Origin: Kumtagia sp963839725
Lineage (GTDB): Bacteria > Pseudomonadota > Alphaproteobacteria > Rhizobiales > Rhizobiaceae
Reading direction: 5' to 3'
Assembly (NCBI GenBank): GCA_963839725.1
Contig: CAWIWT010000018.1
Span: forward strand, 62,001 to 126,000
Length of the DNA: 64,000 nt
Of the stretch, positions 42,164-52,537 are shown piece by piece (within the stretch, counting starts at the first letter, position 1; each line of letters begins with the position of its first letter). The notes beneath the pieces are model-generated. The model worked only from the letters and a program-made list of their open reading frames with translations, was not told where the DNA came from and searched no databases. The position numbers were made by a program, and so were the translations under genes.

Positions 42164-45011
42164 TCATCGGCTCCACTCCTGCCCGTAACGAAGCTCCGCC
42201 GGTATCCCTTCTCTTTCGCGCAAGCGGCCAAGCGACGCGAAATGCGGCTGGCTGTCCACACCCGCCTCAGCTTTCTCAATCCGAACGCGCAGGTCGTACC
42301 AGGCCGCCTGCCCCGTGATAGGATCGGAGTTCGACCAGCGCATGCCGTCGCTCTTCGGCGGCAGCAGTTCATTGATCAGATGATTTATCAGGAAGCCCCT
42401 GGTCGCCTCTGGCGATTTCGGGTCGAGTGCCCATGCACCGCCGCGCTTGCCGATGGCGTTCCACGTCCAGATTGTGCTGGAATTCACCGCCTCCATCCGC
42501 ATGATCTCGACCTTGATGCGGCCATGGTTCGAAATGAGCCACACCCAGTCGCCGTCCCGCAGGCCATGCTCGTCGCAGATTGCCCCCGGCACATAGAGCG
42601 GATTGCGCGTGTGGATCTGGCGCAGCCAGGCATTCATCGAGCCCCAGGAGTGATACATCGCAGCGGGGCGTTGCGTAATCGCGTGATACGGGAAGGTCTC
42701 GCGGTCGACCATCGCCTCCTCGAACGGGCGATACCATACCGGCAGCGGATCGAAGGTCGCGAGAATGCGCACTCGGTGCGTCTCTGGCGCGATCGGTTCG
42801 CGCACGCCTTCCGCCGATAGCCGAAACTTCTGCAGGGACTCCTGATAGAGCTGAAACGTCACCGGCTGCGGTTGGTCGAAGAACCCCATTCGCACCGCGA
42901 AGTCCTGATATGCTCTGTTGGCATGCTTGAAGAACTGCGCCTCGAGCGGAATATGCGCAGAAAAGAACGAGCCGTTCTCGATATACCGCTTGAGCTGGTC
43001 GGGATTGGCGGCTCCTCGCCCGACCCGGTCGCCATCGCGCCCGCGAAACCCGGCTAGCGGGCCGATGCCGGGACGGCGCTCGTGGCGGACGATATAGTCG
43101 GCATAATCTGCGTAAATCGGCTTGCCGCGGCTATCAGCGAAGGCCGGCAGTTTCAGCCGAGCGCCCAGATCGAGCAGGACGGTCTGGAAACCGCGCACGT
43201 CGCGGTCCGGCTCCACCACCGGCCAGCGAATCGCGTCCTGCACCGCATCAGGTTCCGAGATCGGCCGATCGAGCATCGAAATGCAATCGTGACGCTCGAG
43301 ATAAGTCGTGTCGGGCAGGACGAGGTCAGCGTACGCGACCATCTCCGATGAATACGCGTCGGAATAGATGATCTTCGGAATGCGGTACTCGCCCGCCTCG
43401 TCCTTGTCCTCGAGCATCCTGATGACACCCGCCGTGTTCATCGACGAGTTCCACGCCATGTTGGCCATGTAGAGGAACAGCACGTCGATCGAATAAGGAT
43501 CGCCGGCATGCGCATTGGCGATTACCATATGCATCAGCCCGTGAGCTGAGAACGGCGCGTCCCACGAAAACGCCTTGTCGATGCGGGTTGGATTGCCGTC
43601 CTTGTCGATCAGCATGTCTTCCGGGCCACGCGGAAAGCCCAGATGCGGACCAGAAAGCGGCTTGTTGGAGCCGAAATGTTCCGCCCTGCCATGCGGAGTC
43701 GGATGCGCCTCGACCGGCTTTGGATAGGGCGGCTCGAAGCGGAAGCCACCGGGACAGTCGACCGCACCGATCAACACTTGCAGCAGATGCAATGCCCGCG
43801 CCGTCTGGAAGCCGTTGGAATGCGCCGAGATCCCGCGCATGGCGTGGAACGACACAGGACGACCGACATAACCATCATGCTGGTCGCCATTCATGTCGGT
43901 CCATGGCTGGTCGAGAAAAATCGCCTCGTCGAACGCGACGCGCGCAATTTCAGCGGCCAGGCCGCGGATGACGTCCGCTGTCACCCCAGTTTCCGCCGAG
44001 ACGGCGTCCGGCGCATATTGCGGGTCGAGATACTTTTCGGCGAGCAATTGGAATGCCGGCACAGCAAAGCGCCCATCCCCAAGCTCGAAGCGTCCTGAAA
44101 GTGCAGCGCGCGCGCTTTGCGTGCCGACCGGTACGACCCGCTCGGTAACGCTTTCGAACACCAGCGGCTTGCCATCGGCGCCGCGCGCAAACAGACCGTG
44201 ATCGGACGCCCCTTGCTGGTCGATCACAAGCCAGGTCGCGTTTGTGTAGCGCACAATGTAGTCGACATCGATTTTGCGCGCTGCCAGCAGTTCGTGGATG
44301 ACCGAGAGGATCAGCAGGCCGTCGGTGCCCGGGCGAATGCCGATCCAATTATCGGCAATTGCCGAGTAGCCAGTCCGCACCGGATTGACCGAAACGAAGC
44401 GCGCTCCGTTCTTCTTTAGCTTCGACAGGCCGATCTTGATCGGGTTCGAAATCATGGTCTTCCGCCACGCCGAACAGCACGAATAGCTTTGTTCGATCCC
44501 AGTCAGGCGCGCCGAACTCCCAGAAGGCGCCGCCAATGGTCATGATGCCGCCAGCCGCCATGTTGACGGAGCAGAAGCCGCCATGCGCGGCGTAGTTCGG
44601 CGTGCCGAATTGCTGCGCCCAAAAGCCGGTCAACGACTGCGACTGATCGCGGCCGGTGAAAAACGCCAGCTTCCTCGGATCCTTTTCGCGCACTGTGCCG
44701 AGCCACTGGGTAGCCGTCCTCAACGCCTCGTCCCAGGAGATTTCCTTGAATTCGCCGGACCCGCGCGGTCCGACCCGCATCAGCGGCGCGCGCAGCCGCG
44801 CCGGTGCATAGTGCTGCATGATGCCCGCCGACCCTTTGGCGCACAAAACGCCGCGGTTCACCGGATGGTCGCGGTTACCCTCGATGTAGCGGATCATGCC
44901 GTCCTTGATGTGAACATCGATGCCGCAGCGGCAGGCGCACATGTAGCAAGTGGTCTTGCGGACCTCATCGCTGACTGGCTCTGAAAGCGCGACCCTATGT
45001 TCGGGCTTCAT
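42164..45011 (-). pseudogene. soeA: SoeA-like sulfite dehydrogenase molybdopterin subunit with a one-base insertion
   Basis: A molybdopterin oxidoreductase of about 948 residues. The N-terminal Fe-S site is TTCYMCACRCGIDVHIKDG, followed by GVLCAKGSAGIMQHYAPARL, FFTGRDQSQSLTGFWAQQFG and NYAAHGGFCSVNMAAGG, blocks that match SoeA of purple sulfur bacteria and lack a Tat leader. After LFVLFGVAEDHD the frame shifts at an AAA run (44449-44451; TTT on the coding strand) and continues as SNPIKIGLSKLKKNGARFV. One base too many in that run explains it, so a sequencing error is quite possible. The start at 45011 has GGAGGAG before it. If the gene is intact, the complex oxidises sulfite in the cytoplasm. 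Confidence 0.8.
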
Positions 45012-45148
45012 GGCGGACTCCTCCACCAATCTCTATCGGGTGCCCGGAGGGAAGAAAATGCTCTAAAGCGTCAGTTCATAGCAAATATTTGTATAGACAT
45101 ATCTTTAGAAGGGAAGGTTGTCGTGCTGCTTCGGCGTTGCCGCAATTC

Positions 45149-45577
45149 TCAGTTGGTGACTACGATCCGCGTGTTGCCTGGTCCGACTTCCTTGACCAAT
45201 GAAAAAAAGCGCGCAGCGTTTGCCGTTTGCAGGCGAACGCAGCCATGCGAAGCGGGCCGTCCAAGCTGCTTGACGTAGCCGGTCCCATGGATCGCAAATC
45301 CGCCATAGTAGAATACCGCCCAAGGCATCGGCGCATTGTCGTATTTGCGCGAGTGCCACATCTTGTGCAGACGCGTCGGACGCCAGATGCCGCGCGGGGT
45401 GATGTAACCTTTACGAGCAGTCGAAACCTTCCACACATGGATGACACGTCCTTGCTTAGTCACGGTCATCGTCTGGTTGGCGACGTCGACTTGCGCGACC
45501 AGACTTGCGGCGAGACCCTGACCCGTCCCGCTAATGAGCAAGCCGAACATAGCGGCCACTAACGCCCATTTCTTCAT
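45149..45577 (-). CDS. L,D-transpeptidase (YkuD domain)
   Basis: A small exported cell-wall enzyme of 142 residues: signal peptide (MKKWALVAAMFGLLISGTG) and a YkuD domain with strand VDVANQTMTVTKQGRVIHVW, the substrate segment FAIHGTG and the catalytic motif SHGCVRL, containing the nucleophile Cys. Such short YkuD proteins form 3-3 crosslinks or attach proteins to peptidoglycan. The ATG at 45577 is chosen for the signal peptide. It is divergent from the deacylase gene. The 137 bases between it and soeA hold no gene. Confidence 0.9.
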   Translation of the reverse strand: MKKWALVAAMFGLLISGTGQGLAASLVAQVDVANQTMTVTKQGRVIHVWKVSTARKGYITPRGIWRPTRLHKMWHSRKYDNAPMPWAVFYYGGFAIHGTGYVKQLGRPASHGCVRLQTANAARFFSLVKEVGPGNTRIVVTN

Positions 45578-45760
45578 GCGACTAACCCAGTCCTCTTGTT
45601 GCCTGCAATCTCTGCGAGCAACCCGTAACATGAACGTCTTGAGCAATTGCCAATGCGCGTTCAACATCGATCAAATCCGCGCGAGGTTTCGGCAAGAAAA
45701 TCCTTCACTTCACCGCTTGCCGCTTGCCAAGCGACCCGCTCGCCTGCTGAATTCGCGGCC

Positions 45761-47035
45761 ATGAATGACCAACTGCTCCAGGCGGTGGCTGCGCGCCGCG
45801 ACGAAGTCACTGCCCTCACAATAGACCTGATCCGATTTCCGACGGTAAATCCGCCCGGAGAAGCTTATGCGCCATGCGCGCAATACATTGGCGATCGCAT
45901 GCGCAAGTGTGGCTTTGACGTCGAGTATGTTCGCGGCGAAGGCACGCCGGGCGACACCGACCGCTATCCGAGGGTCAACGTGGTAGCGCGGCGTGAAGGC
46001 CGGCCGCCGGGACCAACCGTTCACTTCAATGGTCATATCGATGTGGTCGAACCAGGCAACGACTGGACACTCGATCCGTTCGCAGGAGTCGTGCGCGACG
46101 GCCGCGTTTATGGCCGTGGCGCTTGCGATATGAAAGGTGGACTGGCGGCCGCGATCATTGCCGCCGAGGCCTATATCGAGCGCAATCCGGATTTCCCTGG
46201 CGCGATCGAGATTTCCGGAACGGTTGACGAGGAGTCCGGCGGCTTCGGCGGCGTCGCCTATCTGGCATCGAAGGGCTATTTCTCAAAGCCCCGCGTTGAC
46301 CATGTCATCATTCCCGAGCCGCTCAACAAGGACCGCATCTGCCTCGGCCATCGGGGTGTCTGGTGGGCGGAAGTCGAGACTAAGGGTGAGATCGCGCACG
46401 GTTCGATGCCATTTCTCGGCGATTGCGCCGTTCGGCACATGAGCGCTGTGCTCGATGCCTTCGAGGCAGAGCTTTTCCCGTTGCTCGACAGCAAGCGCAC
46501 CCGCATGCCGGTCGTACCCGAGGGCGCGCAGCGTTCAACGCTGAACCTCAATTCGATCCATGGTGGCCAGACCGACGATTTCCGGCCGGGTCTGCCTTCG
46601 CCCAACGTGCCCAACTCATGCCGGCTTACCATCGACCGCCGCTTCCTGCTGGAGGAAGATATCGGCGAGGTGAAGGGTGAGGTCATTTCGATCCTCGACC
46701 GGCTGAAACGCGAACGTCCGAAATTCGACTATGAGATCCGCGACATCATGGAGGTCTATCCGATCATGACCGACCACGATGCGCCTGTCCCCGCGGCTCT
46801 TGCGGAGGGCATCCGCGCTCTGTTTGATCGCGAGCCGGAATACGTGATCTCGCCCGGCACATACGATCAGAAACACATCGCCCGCATCGGCCACATCTAC
46901 GATTGCGTCGCCTATGGCCCCGGCATCCTCGATCTCGCCCACCGCCCGGACGAATGGGTCGGTATCGATGATATGGTGCAATCGGCGCAGGTCATGGCAA
47001 TCGGCCTCGATCGGTTGCTTCGCGGTCGCTCCTGA
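45761..47035 (+). CDS. M20-family zinc deacylase/peptidase (ArgE/DapE type)
   Basis: A 424-residue di-zinc amidohydrolase of the ArgE/DapE/ACY1 family. Metal ligands are in VHFNGHIDVVEPG (His, Asp), YGRGACDMKGG (bridging Asp), GTVDEESGGFGG (catalytic Glu-Glu), and DQKHIARIGH near the end. It is the first gene ahead of a peptide ABC importer on the same strand, with 139 bases between, so it may hydrolyse the imported N-acyl amino acid or dipeptide. Assignment to acetylornithine deacetylase or desuccinylase proper is not supported by context. Confidence 0.85.
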   Translation: MNDQLLQAVAARRDEVTALTIDLIRFPTVNPPGEAYAPCAQYIGDRMRKCGFDVEYVRGEGTPGDTDRYPRVNVVARREGRPPGPTVHFNGHIDVVEPGNDWTLDPFAGVVRDGRVYGRGACDMKGGLAAAIIAAEAYIERNPDFPGAIEISGTVDEESGGFGGVAYLASKGYFSKPRVDHVIIPEPLNKDRICLGHRGVWWAEVETKGEIAHGSMPFLGDCAVRHMSAVLDAFEAELFPLLDSKRTRMPVVPEGAQRSTLNLNSIHGGQTDDFRPGLPSPNVPNSCRLTIDRRFLLEEDIGEVKGEVISILDRLKRERPKFDYEIRDIMEVYPIMTDHDAPVPAALAEGIRALFDREPEYVISPGTYDQKHIARIGHIYDCVAYGPGILDLAHRPDEWVGIDDMVQSAQVMAIGLDRLLRGRS

Positions 47036-47174
47036 GTCGGAACGAACCGGCGTGCTCGCGCGCGAATTTGGATTCCCATTTCCCGAAACGGAGAAACGCA
47101 GCATAGAATGCCAATTTACTCCGGCTCGATTTCACGCTTCTATCCACCGAATTTTCGCAGGGGAGCCTACGCCG

Positions 47175-48656
47175 ATGAAATCGTGGAAGACATTTGCTGC
47201 CGTTGCGGTGCTGGCAGCTATCGGCGCCAGCCCAGCCTTCGCGGCGCGCACCGACCTGGTTCTCGGTATGCCGCTCGAACCGCCGCACCTCGACCCGACA
47301 GCGGGCGCTGCCGCAGCGATCGATGAAGTGCTTTACGCCAATGTCTTTGAGGGCCTAACGCGCATCGGCGCGTCCGGCGAAGTTCTGCCGGCGCTCGCCG
47401 AGAGTTGGACGGTCTCGGACGACGGCAAGACCTATACGTTCAAGCTGCACGCCGGCGTCAAATTCCACGACGGCAGCGACTTCAACGCCGACGACGTGAA
47501 ATTCTCGCTCGACCGCGCTCGGGCCGCCAATTCGACCAACGCGCAGAAGGGCTTGTTCGCGGCAATTAATGCGGTCGAGGTGGTCGATGCGGCAACTGTA
47601 AAGGTAACCTTGAAGGACCCGCAGGGCTCCTTCCTCTACAATATGGGCTGGGGCGACGCAGTCATCGTGGCTCCCGAAACTGCCGCAACCAACAAGGACA
47701 AGCCGGTCGGTACCGGACCATTCAAGTTCGATAACTGGGCCAAGGGCTCGTCGATCACCATCGTCAAGAACCCCGATTATTGGGGAGAGCCGGCGTTCCT
47801 CGACAAGGCCGAGTTCCGCATCGTACCGGACGCGGCTGCCGCCGTCCCCGCCTTGCTGTCGGGCGACGTGCAAGCCTTTCCGAACATCAATGTTGGCGAC
47901 GCGCTGCCACAGGTTCAATCCGACCCACGCTTCAAAGTGGTGATCGGTTCAACCGAGGGCGAAACCGTCCTCGCCACCAACAACAAGAAGCCGCCTTTCG
48001 ACAATCTGAAGGTTCGCCAGGCGATCGCCCATGCCATCGACCGCAAGGCGATCATCGACGGTGCCCAATCTGGCTACGGCACGCCGATCGGCTCGCATTT
48101 CTCGCCAGCCAACAAAGCCTATGTCGATCTCACCGGCACCTATCCGCATGACGTGGCCAGGGCGAAAGAGTTGCTCAAAGAGGCGGGATTCGAAAACGGC
48201 TTCTCCGCCACATTGAAGCTGCCACCTGTGGGCTACGCGCGAGACGGCGGTCAGATTATCGCTTCGCAGCTGCGCGAAATCGGCATCAATCTCGAAATCA
48301 TCCCGGTCGAATGGGCCGACTGGCTAAGCCAGGTGTTCACCGAGAAGAACTACGACCTGACGATCGTCTCGCACACCGAGCCGAACGACATCGATATCTA
48401 CTCGCGCAAGGAGTACTATTTCAATTATGACAACCCGGCCTTTGACAAGGTAATCACCGAACTGAACCTGACCTCTGACGATGCCAAGCGCGCGGAGCTC
48501 TACAAGCAGGCGCAGAAGATTCTCGCCGACGACGCCGTCAACGGCTTCCTGTTCGAACTGCCGAAGATCGGCATCTGGGACGCCAAGGTCGAAGGTCTTT
48601 GGGAGAACTCGCCCATCCAGGCGAACGACCTGACCAAGGTTAAATGGGTGGATTGA
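47175..48656 (+). CDS. Periplasmic peptide-binding protein of an ABC importer (DppA/OppA family)
   Basis: A 493-residue solute-binding protein with a signal peptide (MKSWKTFAAVAVLAAIGAS, cleavage after AFA) and a SBP_bac_5 fold: LYANVFEGLTRIGASGEVLP, LAESWTVSDDGKTYTFKL, VKFHDGSDFNADDVKFSLDR and the later VRQAIAHAIDRKAII block. It feeds the permeases and ATPase encoded next. The ligand could be a dipeptide, an opine or another N-acyl compound; the neighbouring deacylase hints at an acylated amino acid. A palindrome lies between it and the first permease gene. Confidence 0.92.
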   Translation: MKSWKTFAAVAVLAAIGASPAFAARTDLVLGMPLEPPHLDPTAGAAAAIDEVLYANVFEGLTRIGASGEVLPALAESWTVSDDGKTYTFKLHAGVKFHDGSDFNADDVKFSLDRARAANSTNAQKGLFAAINAVEVVDAATVKVTLKDPQGSFLYNMGWGDAVIVAPETAATNKDKPVGTGPFKFDNWAKGSSITIVKNPDYWGEPAFLDKAEFRIVPDAAAAVPALLSGDVQAFPNINVGDALPQVQSDPRFKVVIGSTEGETVLATNNKKPPFDNLKVRQAIAHAIDRKAIIDGAQSGYGTPIGSHFSPANKAYVDLTGTYPHDVARAKELLKEAGFENGFSATLKLPPVGYARDGGQIIASQLREIGINLEIIPVEWADWLSQVFTEKNYDLTIVSHTEPNDIDIYSRKEYYFNYDNPAFDKVITELNLTSDDAKRAELYKQAQKILADDAVNGFLFELPKIGIWDAKVEGLWENSPIQANDLTKVKWVD

Positions 48657-48663
48657 GACGGCG

Positions 48664-48834
48664 TTCCCCTCCCCCTTGAGGGGAGGGTGCCGAGCGAAGC
48701 GAGGCGGGTGGGGTCATTGCGGCAGTGCTCGACGCAAAGAAATGTTGGAGCTTGCGATTGGCGACCCCACCCCTCCTCACAGGCTTCACTTCGTTCCGCT
48801 TGTTCGTCGACCCTCCCCTCAAGGGGGAGGGTAA
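48664..48834. repeat. Palindromic REP-like element between the binding protein and first permease genes
   Basis: CGTTCCCCTCCCCCTTGAGG... with GGCGGGTGGGGTC (48664-48714) is repeated inverted at 48762-48834 (GACCCCACCC... to CTCAAGGGGGAGGGTAAGG). Arms are imperfect. The right arm ends ten bases before the ATG of the permease and its GGGAGGGTAAGG can act as the ribosome binding site of that gene. A stem-loop here could lower permease expression relative to the abundant binding protein. Confidence 0.78.
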
Positions 48835-48843
48835 GGTCGTTCC

Positions 48844-49788
48844 ATGACCGCCTATCTCCTCAAACGCCTGCTCACTAGCCTCGCGACGCTGCTCGTCGCG
48901 TCGCTTGTCGTGTTCGGCGTACTGGAAGTCCTACCGGGTGATCCTGCTCACCTCATGCTAGGCTTGAACGCCACGCCGGAAGCGCTTGACGTCCTGCGCG
49001 AGCAGATGGGGCTGAACCACGCGATCCCGATCCGCTACCTGAACTGGCTTGGCGGGCTGGCAACGCTCGATTTCGGCCGCTCCTACACCTACTCTGTCCC
49101 GGTCATCGACCTGGTCGCCGAGCGTATCGCGGTTTCGCTGCCGCTGGCGCTGATCTCGCTCTTCCTGTCGGTCGTGATCGCCATCCCCGTCGGCGTTTTT
49201 GCCGCGCAAAGGCGTGGGCGCGCCGCCGACGCGCTAACCATCGGAGCCGCCCAGGTTGGCGTTGCCATTCCGAACTTCTGGTTCGCGCTGATTCTGATCT
49301 ACATCTTCGCCGTATGGTTGCGGCTGGTCCCGGCTGGCGGCTTTCCCGGCTGGGGCGCGGGTGTCTGGCCGGCACTGAAAGCGCTGATCCTGCCCGCGAT
49401 CGCACTCGCTCTGCCGCAAGCCGCGATCCTTGCCCGCGTGACACGGCAAGTGCTGATCGAGGTGCTCGGCGAGGACTATATCCGCACCGCCCGCGCCAAG
49501 GGGCTGCCGGTCCGCGCGGTTCTGTGGCGGCATGCGCTACGCAACGCGCTGATCCCGGTGCTGACCATCGTCGGCCTGCAGTTCTCCTTCCTGCTGGCAG
49601 GGACCATCATCATCGAGAACGTGTTCTATCTCCCCGGTCTTGGCCGCCTGATTTTCCAGGCCATCAATCAGCGCGACCTGATCGTGGTCGAAAGTGTCGT
49701 CATGCTGCTGGTGGCGACGGTCATCGTCGTCAATCTGCTGGTCGACCTGTCCTACGCGATCGTCGATCCCCGGCTGAGAGTGCGGTGA
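48844..49788 (+). CDS. Peptide ABC permease subunit 1 (DppB type)
   Basis: A 314-residue inner-membrane permease with six helices. It starts MTAYLLKRLLTSLATLLVAS and has the DppB/OppB features GDPAHLMLG, the long periplasmic loop and the EAA-like loop YIRTARAKGLPVRAVLWRHA (about residues 210-230) that contacts the ATPase. It ends with a typical VDLSYAIVDPRLR. The first of two permeases; the next gene begins 73 bases later. Confidence 0.93.
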   Translation: MTAYLLKRLLTSLATLLVASLVVFGVLEVLPGDPAHLMLGLNATPEALDVLREQMGLNHAIPIRYLNWLGGLATLDFGRSYTYSVPVIDLVAERIAVSLPLALISLFLSVVIAIPVGVFAAQRRGRAADALTIGAAQVGVAIPNFWFALILIYIFAVWLRLVPAGGFPGWGAGVWPALKALILPAIALALPQAAILARVTRQVLIEVLGEDYIRTARAKGLPVRAVLWRHALRNALIPVLTIVGLQFSFLLAGTIIIENVFYLPGLGRLIFQAINQRDLIVVESVVMLLVATVIVVNLLVDLSYAIVDPRLRVR

Positions 49789-49861
49789 TGGCATACTTTG
49801 CTTTCGTACGGCCTGCTTTTGAGGGGGGTGCGAGGGAACTGAGCGTTTCGAGGGTTCGAGC

Positions 49862-50725
49862 GTGAGCGCCACGACAGCCCAGGACGGCATCAGCGCCTTC
49901 ATGACGCGCGCCATGGCCAGCCGATCCTTCGTCATCGGCTTCGCCATCACCGCATTGATCGTCCTCATGGCACTGATCTCCTTTTTCTGGACGCCCTACG
50001 ACGTCACCAAGCTGATCGTCAGCGACCGCATGCTGCCGCCCTCCTCCGTCCATCTTTTCGGCACCGATCACTTCGGCCGCGATGTTCTGTCGATGATCAT
50101 GGTCGGGTCGCGCAACTCGATCACGGTGGCGCTGGTCGCGGTCGGCATCGGCATGGGCGCCGGTGTGCCCCTCGGTTGCCTGGCGGCGGCGCGTGGCGGC
50201 ATCCTCGACGACCTGGTGATGCGCTTCAACGACCTGGTCTTTGCATTCCCGGCCCTGTTATCAGCGGTAATGATAACCGCCGTCTTCGGGCCGGGCGCGA
50301 TCAACGCCATCATTGCCATCGGCATCTTCAACATCCCGGTATTCGCACGTGTCGCCCGCGCCGGTGCGTTGGCGATCTGGCCGCGTGAGTTCATCCTTGC
50401 CGCCCGCGCGGCCGGCAAGGACAAGACGCGCATCACCATCGAACACATCCTGCCAAACATTGCGACGCTGCTTCTGGTGCAAGGCACCATCCAGTTCGCG
50501 CTCGGCATCCTCGCCGAGGCCGGCCTGTCCTATGTCGGGCTAGGCGCTCAGCCCCCTATGCCAAGCTGGGGCCGAATGCTGTTCGACGCACAGACGCGCA
50601 TGATCGTGCAGCCGTCGCTGGCGCTTTTCCCCGGCCTCGCCATCGTCGTCACCGTGCTTGGCCTCAACCTGCTCGGCGACGGCGTCAGCGATGCGCTCGA
50701 TCCGAAACTGAGGCAGCGGCGATGA
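49862..50725 (+). CDS. Peptide ABC permease subunit 2 (DppC type)
   Basis: A 287-residue permease of the DppC/OppC type with an N-terminal cytoplasmic tail, first helix at about 20-42, and FGTDHFGRDVLSMIMVGSR, the signature following it. The EAA-like loop is FILAARAAGKDKTRITIEHI. It begins with GTG. The stop overlaps the ATPase start by four bases (ATGA), so the two are translationally coupled. Confidence 0.93.
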   Translation: MSATTAQDGISAFMTRAMASRSFVIGFAITALIVLMALISFFWTPYDVTKLIVSDRMLPPSSVHLFGTDHFGRDVLSMIMVGSRNSITVALVAVGIGMGAGVPLGCLAAARGGILDDLVMRFNDLVFAFPALLSAVMITAVFGPGAINAIIAIGIFNIPVFARVARAGALAIWPREFILAARAAGKDKTRITIEHILPNIATLLLVQGTIQFALGILAEAGLSYVGLGAQPPMPSWGRMLFDAQTRMIVQPSLALFPGLAIVVTVLGLNLLGDGVSDALDPKLRQRR

Positions 50726-52533
50726 GCCTGCTGGAAATCCAGAAGCTGTCACTGTCGATCGGCGGGACCGAAATCCTCAAAGATCTCGAACTCGCGATCG
50801 AACCCGGCGAGGTGCTGGGCCTTGTCGGAGAATCCGGCTCCGGCAAATCGATGACGGCGCTGACCATCATGCGGCTTCTGCCGGAGGCGGCACGGGCGCG
50901 TGGCAGCGTCTCCTTCAACGGCATCGACCTTCTCACTGCCAGCGAAGACACCATGTGCCAGTTGCGCGGTGATGATATCGGCATGGTTTTCCAGGAACCG
51001 ATGACAGCGCTGAATCCGGTGAAGACCATCGGCGAGCAGGTGGCCGAGGGCATCCGCCTGCACACCGGCGTCGGCCGCCTCGAAGCGGAGGCGCGCGCGG
51101 CGAAAATGCTCGATCGCGTCGGCCTGCAGCCGGAAAAGTTTCCGCTGTCGCGTTATCCGCACCAGCTTTCCGGCGGCCAGCGCCAGCGCGTAGTCATTGC
51201 AATCGCCTGCGCGTTGAAGCCGAAGCTGCTGATCGCCGACGAACCGACGACCGCGCTCGACGTGGTGCTACAGGCTCAGATCCTTGAACTGCTGCGCGAA
51301 CTGGTCGCCGAAAACAAAATGGGACTTCTTCTGATCTCGCATGATCTCGCTGTGGTAACCGAAATGTCCGACCGCATCGCCGTGATGCGCCATGGCGAGA
51401 TCCTGGAGACCGGCGAGACGGCGAAAACCCTTTCGGCGCAAGTCCATCCCTACACTCGCCAACTCGCGCTGGCATCCATGCATGTACCGGCGCGGAGAAT
51501 CTCCCCCCTTGAGGGGGAGATGTCGCCGAAGGCGACAGAGGGGGTTGCCTCAGAAGGCACCTCCAATGCGCCATCCGCGACCATCTCCCCCTCAAGGGGG
51601 GAGCAAACGCCGCGCACTGCCGCAGTACCCCCACCCCGCCGTTCGGGCGACTTGCCGGGGCGAGCCACGGGTCTCGGCCGTCCTTCGGACCCCCATAACG
51701 GGGAGGGCAAAGCGCCCCTCCTCTCCGTCGAGAACGTCACGCGCGAATATCCCGGTAGTCGCACATCGCTGTTTGCCAAGCCTCAGATGTTTCGCGCCGT
51801 GGATGATGTGTCGTTCAGCCTGGAGCACGGCCGCTCGCTGGCATTGGTTGGCCGCTCTGGCTGCGGGAAATCCACCCTCGCCAGGCTGGTGCTGGCGCTG
51901 GACACGGTCAGCGCGGGAACGATCGAGTTCCTGGGGCAAACGATCACCGGCAAAAACGAGGCCGACCTGCGCCCTTCCCGCCGGAACATGCAGATCGTGT
52001 TCCAGGATCCGTACGGCTCATTCGATCCGCGTCATCAGGTAGAGCGCCTCGTCGCCGAGCCGCTCGGCCTACTGGAGCCCATTCCAAACAGATCCGAACG
52101 GCACGATCTGGTCGCGCACGCACTGCATCAGGTCGGGTTGAAGCCGGACGACATGCGGAAATATCCGCACGAGTTTTCCGGCGGCCAGCGCCAGCGCATC
52201 TCGATCGCCCGAGCCATCATCACGCGGCCGAAACTGGTCGTGGCGGATGAGGCCGTTTCGGCGCTCGACGTCTCGATCCGCGCTCAAATCCTCGACCTGT
52301 TCGCCGAACTCAACCATGCATTGGGCTTGGCGTATTTGTTCATCACCCACGACCTCACGGTCGCGCGGGCGATTACCGACGATGTACTGGTCATGCATGA
52401 GGGACGCATAGTCGAGCGCGGTCCGACTTCGGCTGTGCTCTACAATCCACGCTCAGACGCCGCCAAGGCGCTGGTCGACGCGGCGCCGGATTTGCACAGG
52501 GCAATCGCCCGCAAACTGCGGGAGCAGGGGTAA
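50722..52533 (+). CDS. Fused double ABC ATPase of the peptide importer (DppD-DppF type)
   Basis: A 603-residue protein with two complete ATP-binding domains. The first has GESGSGKS (about residues 35-42), LSGGQRQRV and LLIADEPTTALDV. The second has GRSGCGKS (about 370), FSGGQRQRI and LVVADEAVSALDV. Fusion into one polypeptide is known for some rhizobial peptide importers (GsiA-like). Between the domains lies a linker of about 80 residues that contains ISPLEGEMSPKATEG and ISPSRGEQTP, the translation of a palindromic intergenic repeat, followed by a proline/arginine-rich second repeat segment. The insertion keeps the frame open. Confidence 0.93.
   Translation: MSLLEIQKLSLSIGGTEILKDLELAIEPGEVLGLVGESGSGKSMTALTIMRLLPEAARARGSVSFNGIDLLTASEDTMCQLRGDDIGMVFQEPMTALNPVKTIGEQVAEGIRLHTGVGRLEAEARAAKMLDRVGLQPEKFPLSRYPHQLSGGQRQRVVIAIACALKPKLLIADEPTTALDVVLQAQILELLRELVAENKMGLLLISHDLAVVTEMSDRIAVMRHGEILETGETAKTLSAQVHPYTRQLALASMHVPARRISPLEGEMSPKATEGVASEGTSNAPSATISPSRGEQTPRTAAVPPPRRSGDLPGRATGLGRPSDPHNGEGKAPLLSVENVTREYPGSRTSLFAKPQMFRAVDDVSFSLEHGRSLALVGRSGCGKSTLARLVLALDTVSAGTIEFLGQTITGKNEADLRPSRRNMQIVFQDPYGSFDPRHQVERLVAEPLGLLEPIPNRSERHDLVAHALHQVGLKPDDMRKYPHEFSGGQRQRISIARAIITRPKLVVADEAVSALDVSIRAQILDLFAELNHALGLAYLFITHDLTVARAITDDVLVMHEGRIVERGPTSAVLYNPRSDAAKALVDAAPDLHRAIARKLREQG
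51498..51603. repeat. Palindromic repeat inside the fused ATPase gene
   Basis: AATCTCCCCCCTTGAGGGGG (51499 onward) and the inverted copy CATCTCCCCCTCAAGGGGGG (51582-51601 region) bracket about 60 bases including AGATGTCGCCGAAGGCGACA. The motif is the same as in the intergenic palindromes of this window. Here it lies in coding sequence, exactly at the linker between two ATPase domains. A second C/G-rich repeat-like segment follows to about 51715. Confidence 0.8.
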
Positions 52534-52537
52534 GGCT

